From assembly GCA_021779775.1 (NCBI GenBank), contig JAJYAB010000158.1, forward strand, positions 1 to 5,228: a stretch of 5,228 nucleotides of DNA. The letters run 5' to 3'. Every line of letters begins with the position of its first letter. Position 1 is the first letter of the stretch. Both the position numbers and the translations under genes were made by a program. The notes under the pieces were generated by a model that was not told where the DNA came from, did not search any database, and was given only the letters and a program-made list of their open reading frames with translations. This document shows, in pieces, positions 4,228 through 5,228 of the stretch. The stretch comes from Actinomycetes bacterium (GTDB taxonomy: Bacteria; Actinomycetota; Acidimicrobiia; Acidimicrobiales; UBA8190).

Positions 4228-5228
4228 GCGAGCTCCTCCGGGGTGGCGAAGTGGCCGGCAACCGCGGTGGCGGCAGCCACGGCAGGCGACACCAGGTGGG
4301 TGCGGCCGCCCCGGCCCTGGCGACCCTCGAAGTTCCGGTTGGACGTGGAGGCGCAGCGCTCCCCGGGAGCCAGCTTGTCGGGGTTCATCGCCAGGCACAT
4401 GGAGCACCCCGGCTCACGCCACTCGAACCCTGCCGCGAGGAACACCTGGTCGAGCCCTTCGGCCTCAGCCTGCTCCTTCACCCGGTGCGACCCCGGCACG
4501 ACCAACGCCCGCATGCCCCCCAGCACATGGCGGCCGACGAGCACCGCGGCGGCATCGCGCAGGTCCTCGATCCGGGAGTTGGTGCACGATCCGATGAACA
4601 CGGTGTCGACCGCCACCTCGTTGAGCGGCGTCCCCGCCTGCAACCCCATGTACTGCAGCGCCCGGGCGGCAGACTCGCGCTCGGCGGGGTCGGCGAACGA
4701 CTGGGGGTCGGGCACCTTGGCGTCGACGGGCACCACCTGAGCCGGGTTCGTCCCCCAGGTCACATGGGGTCGCAGCGATGCGGCGTCGATGCGGACCGTC
4801 TTGTCGAACACTGCCCCGTCGTCGGTGGCGAGCTGGCGCCAGCAGGCGACGGCCTCGTCCCATGCGGCACCTGTCGGAGCGTGGCGGCGCCCGTGCAGGT
4901 AGGCGAACGTGGTGTCGTCGGGGGCGATCATGCCCGCCTTTGCCCCGGCTTCGATCGACATGTTGCACACCGTCATCCGACCCTCCATCGACAGGGCGCG
5001 GACAGCAGAGCCCCGGTACTCGATGACGTGCCCGACGCCCCCGCCGGTGCCGATGGCCCCGATGACCGCCAGCACGAGGTCCTTGGCCGTCACCCCGGCC
5101 GGAAGCTGGCCGTCGACCTCGACCGCCATGGTGTCCGGCCGCTGCTGGGGAAGCGTCTGGGTGGCCAGCACGTGCTCCACCTCCGACGTGCCGATGCCGA
5201 AGGCCAGCGCCCCGAAGGCGCCATGCGT
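4224..5228 (-). CDS. leuC: 3-isopropylmalate dehydratase large subunit (N-terminus outside window)
   Basis: The C-terminal 334 residues of LeuC (full length is usually about 465-475) are present. The frame is open to the window edge, where it reads THGAFGALAFGIGTSEVEHV, the conserved stretch about 130 residues into the protein, so roughly the first quarter is missing. LeuC carries the catalytic 4Fe-4S cluster. All three cysteine ligands can be seen: IGSCTNSR (codon 4584-4586) and GCSMC (codons 4404-4406 and 4395-4397). VCNMSIEAGAKAGMIAPDDT and the late SNRNFEGRQGRGG segment, both aconitase-family hallmarks, are intact. The GTG at 5178-5180 lies inside the conserved core and is not the start. 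The gene overlaps leuD by four bases and encodes its partner subunit. Its promoter and any leader of its own lie beyond the window, so regulation cannot be judged here. Confidence 0.97.
   Translation of the reverse strand, partial: THGAFGALAFGIGTSEVEHVLATQTLPQQRPDTMAVEVDGQLPAGVTAKDLVLAVIGAIGTGGGVGHVIEYRGSAVRALSMEGRMTVCNMSIEAGAKAGMIAPDDTTFAYLHGRRHAPTGAAWDEAVACWRQLATDDGAVFDKTVRIDAASLRPHVTWGTNPAQVVPVDAKVPDPQSFADPAERESAARALQYMGLQAGTPLNEVAVDTVFIGSCTNSRIEDLRDAAAVLVGRHVLGGMRALVVPGSHRVKEQAEAEGLDQVFLAAGFEWREPGCSMCLAMNPDKLAPGERCASTSNRNFEGRQGRGGRTHLVSPAVAAATAVAGHFATPEELA
4233..4239 (-). promoter_or_regulatory. leuD: leuD ribosome-binding site inside leuC
   Basis: On the minus strand GGAGGAG ends five bases before the leuD ATG and lies within the last codons of leuC. 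It fixes the leuD start and supports translational coupling of the two isomerase subunits. Confidence 0.85.

Noticed and set aside
2959..4740. Long plus-strand open frame across the monooxygenase gene, leuD and part of leuC
   Set aside because: It crosses three well-supported genes in antisense, has no recognisable domain, and starts inside leuA. It is a shadow.

Overview
The window is GC-rich chromosomal DNA, with nearly every third codon position G or C. It looks like a high-GC actinobacterium. Three things suggest this: a membrane anti-sigma-type zinc-finger protein with an Ala/Pro/Ser-rich outer part, a very close MhuD-like heme-monooxygenase sequence, and a leucine leader upstream of leuA. 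The genus cannot be named from the sequence; an Acidimicrobiia-like lineage is only a guess.

Layout. Bases 3-1040 (+) hold the 3' part of an anti-sigma-factor-like gene: HxxxCxxC zinc finger, one membrane helix, low-complexity outer domain. It carries short internal repeats, and a 28-bp tandem duplication lies exactly over its stop codon. Bases 1041-1520 form a 480-base gap. It contains a possible 59-residue membrane-anchored small protein on the minus strand (1091-1270), a weak promoter candidate, and a leucine attenuator made of a short leader peptide with three consecutive Leu codons, a 10-bp hairpin and a strong intrinsic terminator with a U-run. Bases 1521-3137 (+) are a complete leuA (2-isopropylmalate synthase). 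Seven bases beyond its stop, on the minus strand, ends a small MhuD/IsdG-like monooxygenase gene (3145-3477). A 147-base spacer with palindromes separates it from leuD (3625-4227, -). leuD overlaps the end of leuC (4224-5228, -, 5' end outside the window) by four bases.

How it fits together. LeuA makes 2-isopropylmalate from 2-oxoisovalerate and acetyl-CoA, and LeuC/LeuD isomerise it to 3-isopropylmalate. The window therefore holds the first two steps of leucine synthesis as two converging units. leuA appears to be controlled twice: by the leader and terminator in its mRNA, and by the leucine-binding C-terminal domain of the enzyme. leuC and leuD are translationally coupled. The monooxygenase gene lies downstream of leuD on the same strand but probably serves heme or iron metabolism rather than leucine synthesis. 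The leader upstream of leuA and the compact convergent junction are the most interesting parts. I found no CRISPR array, tRNA, rRNA, insertion sequence or other mobile element.
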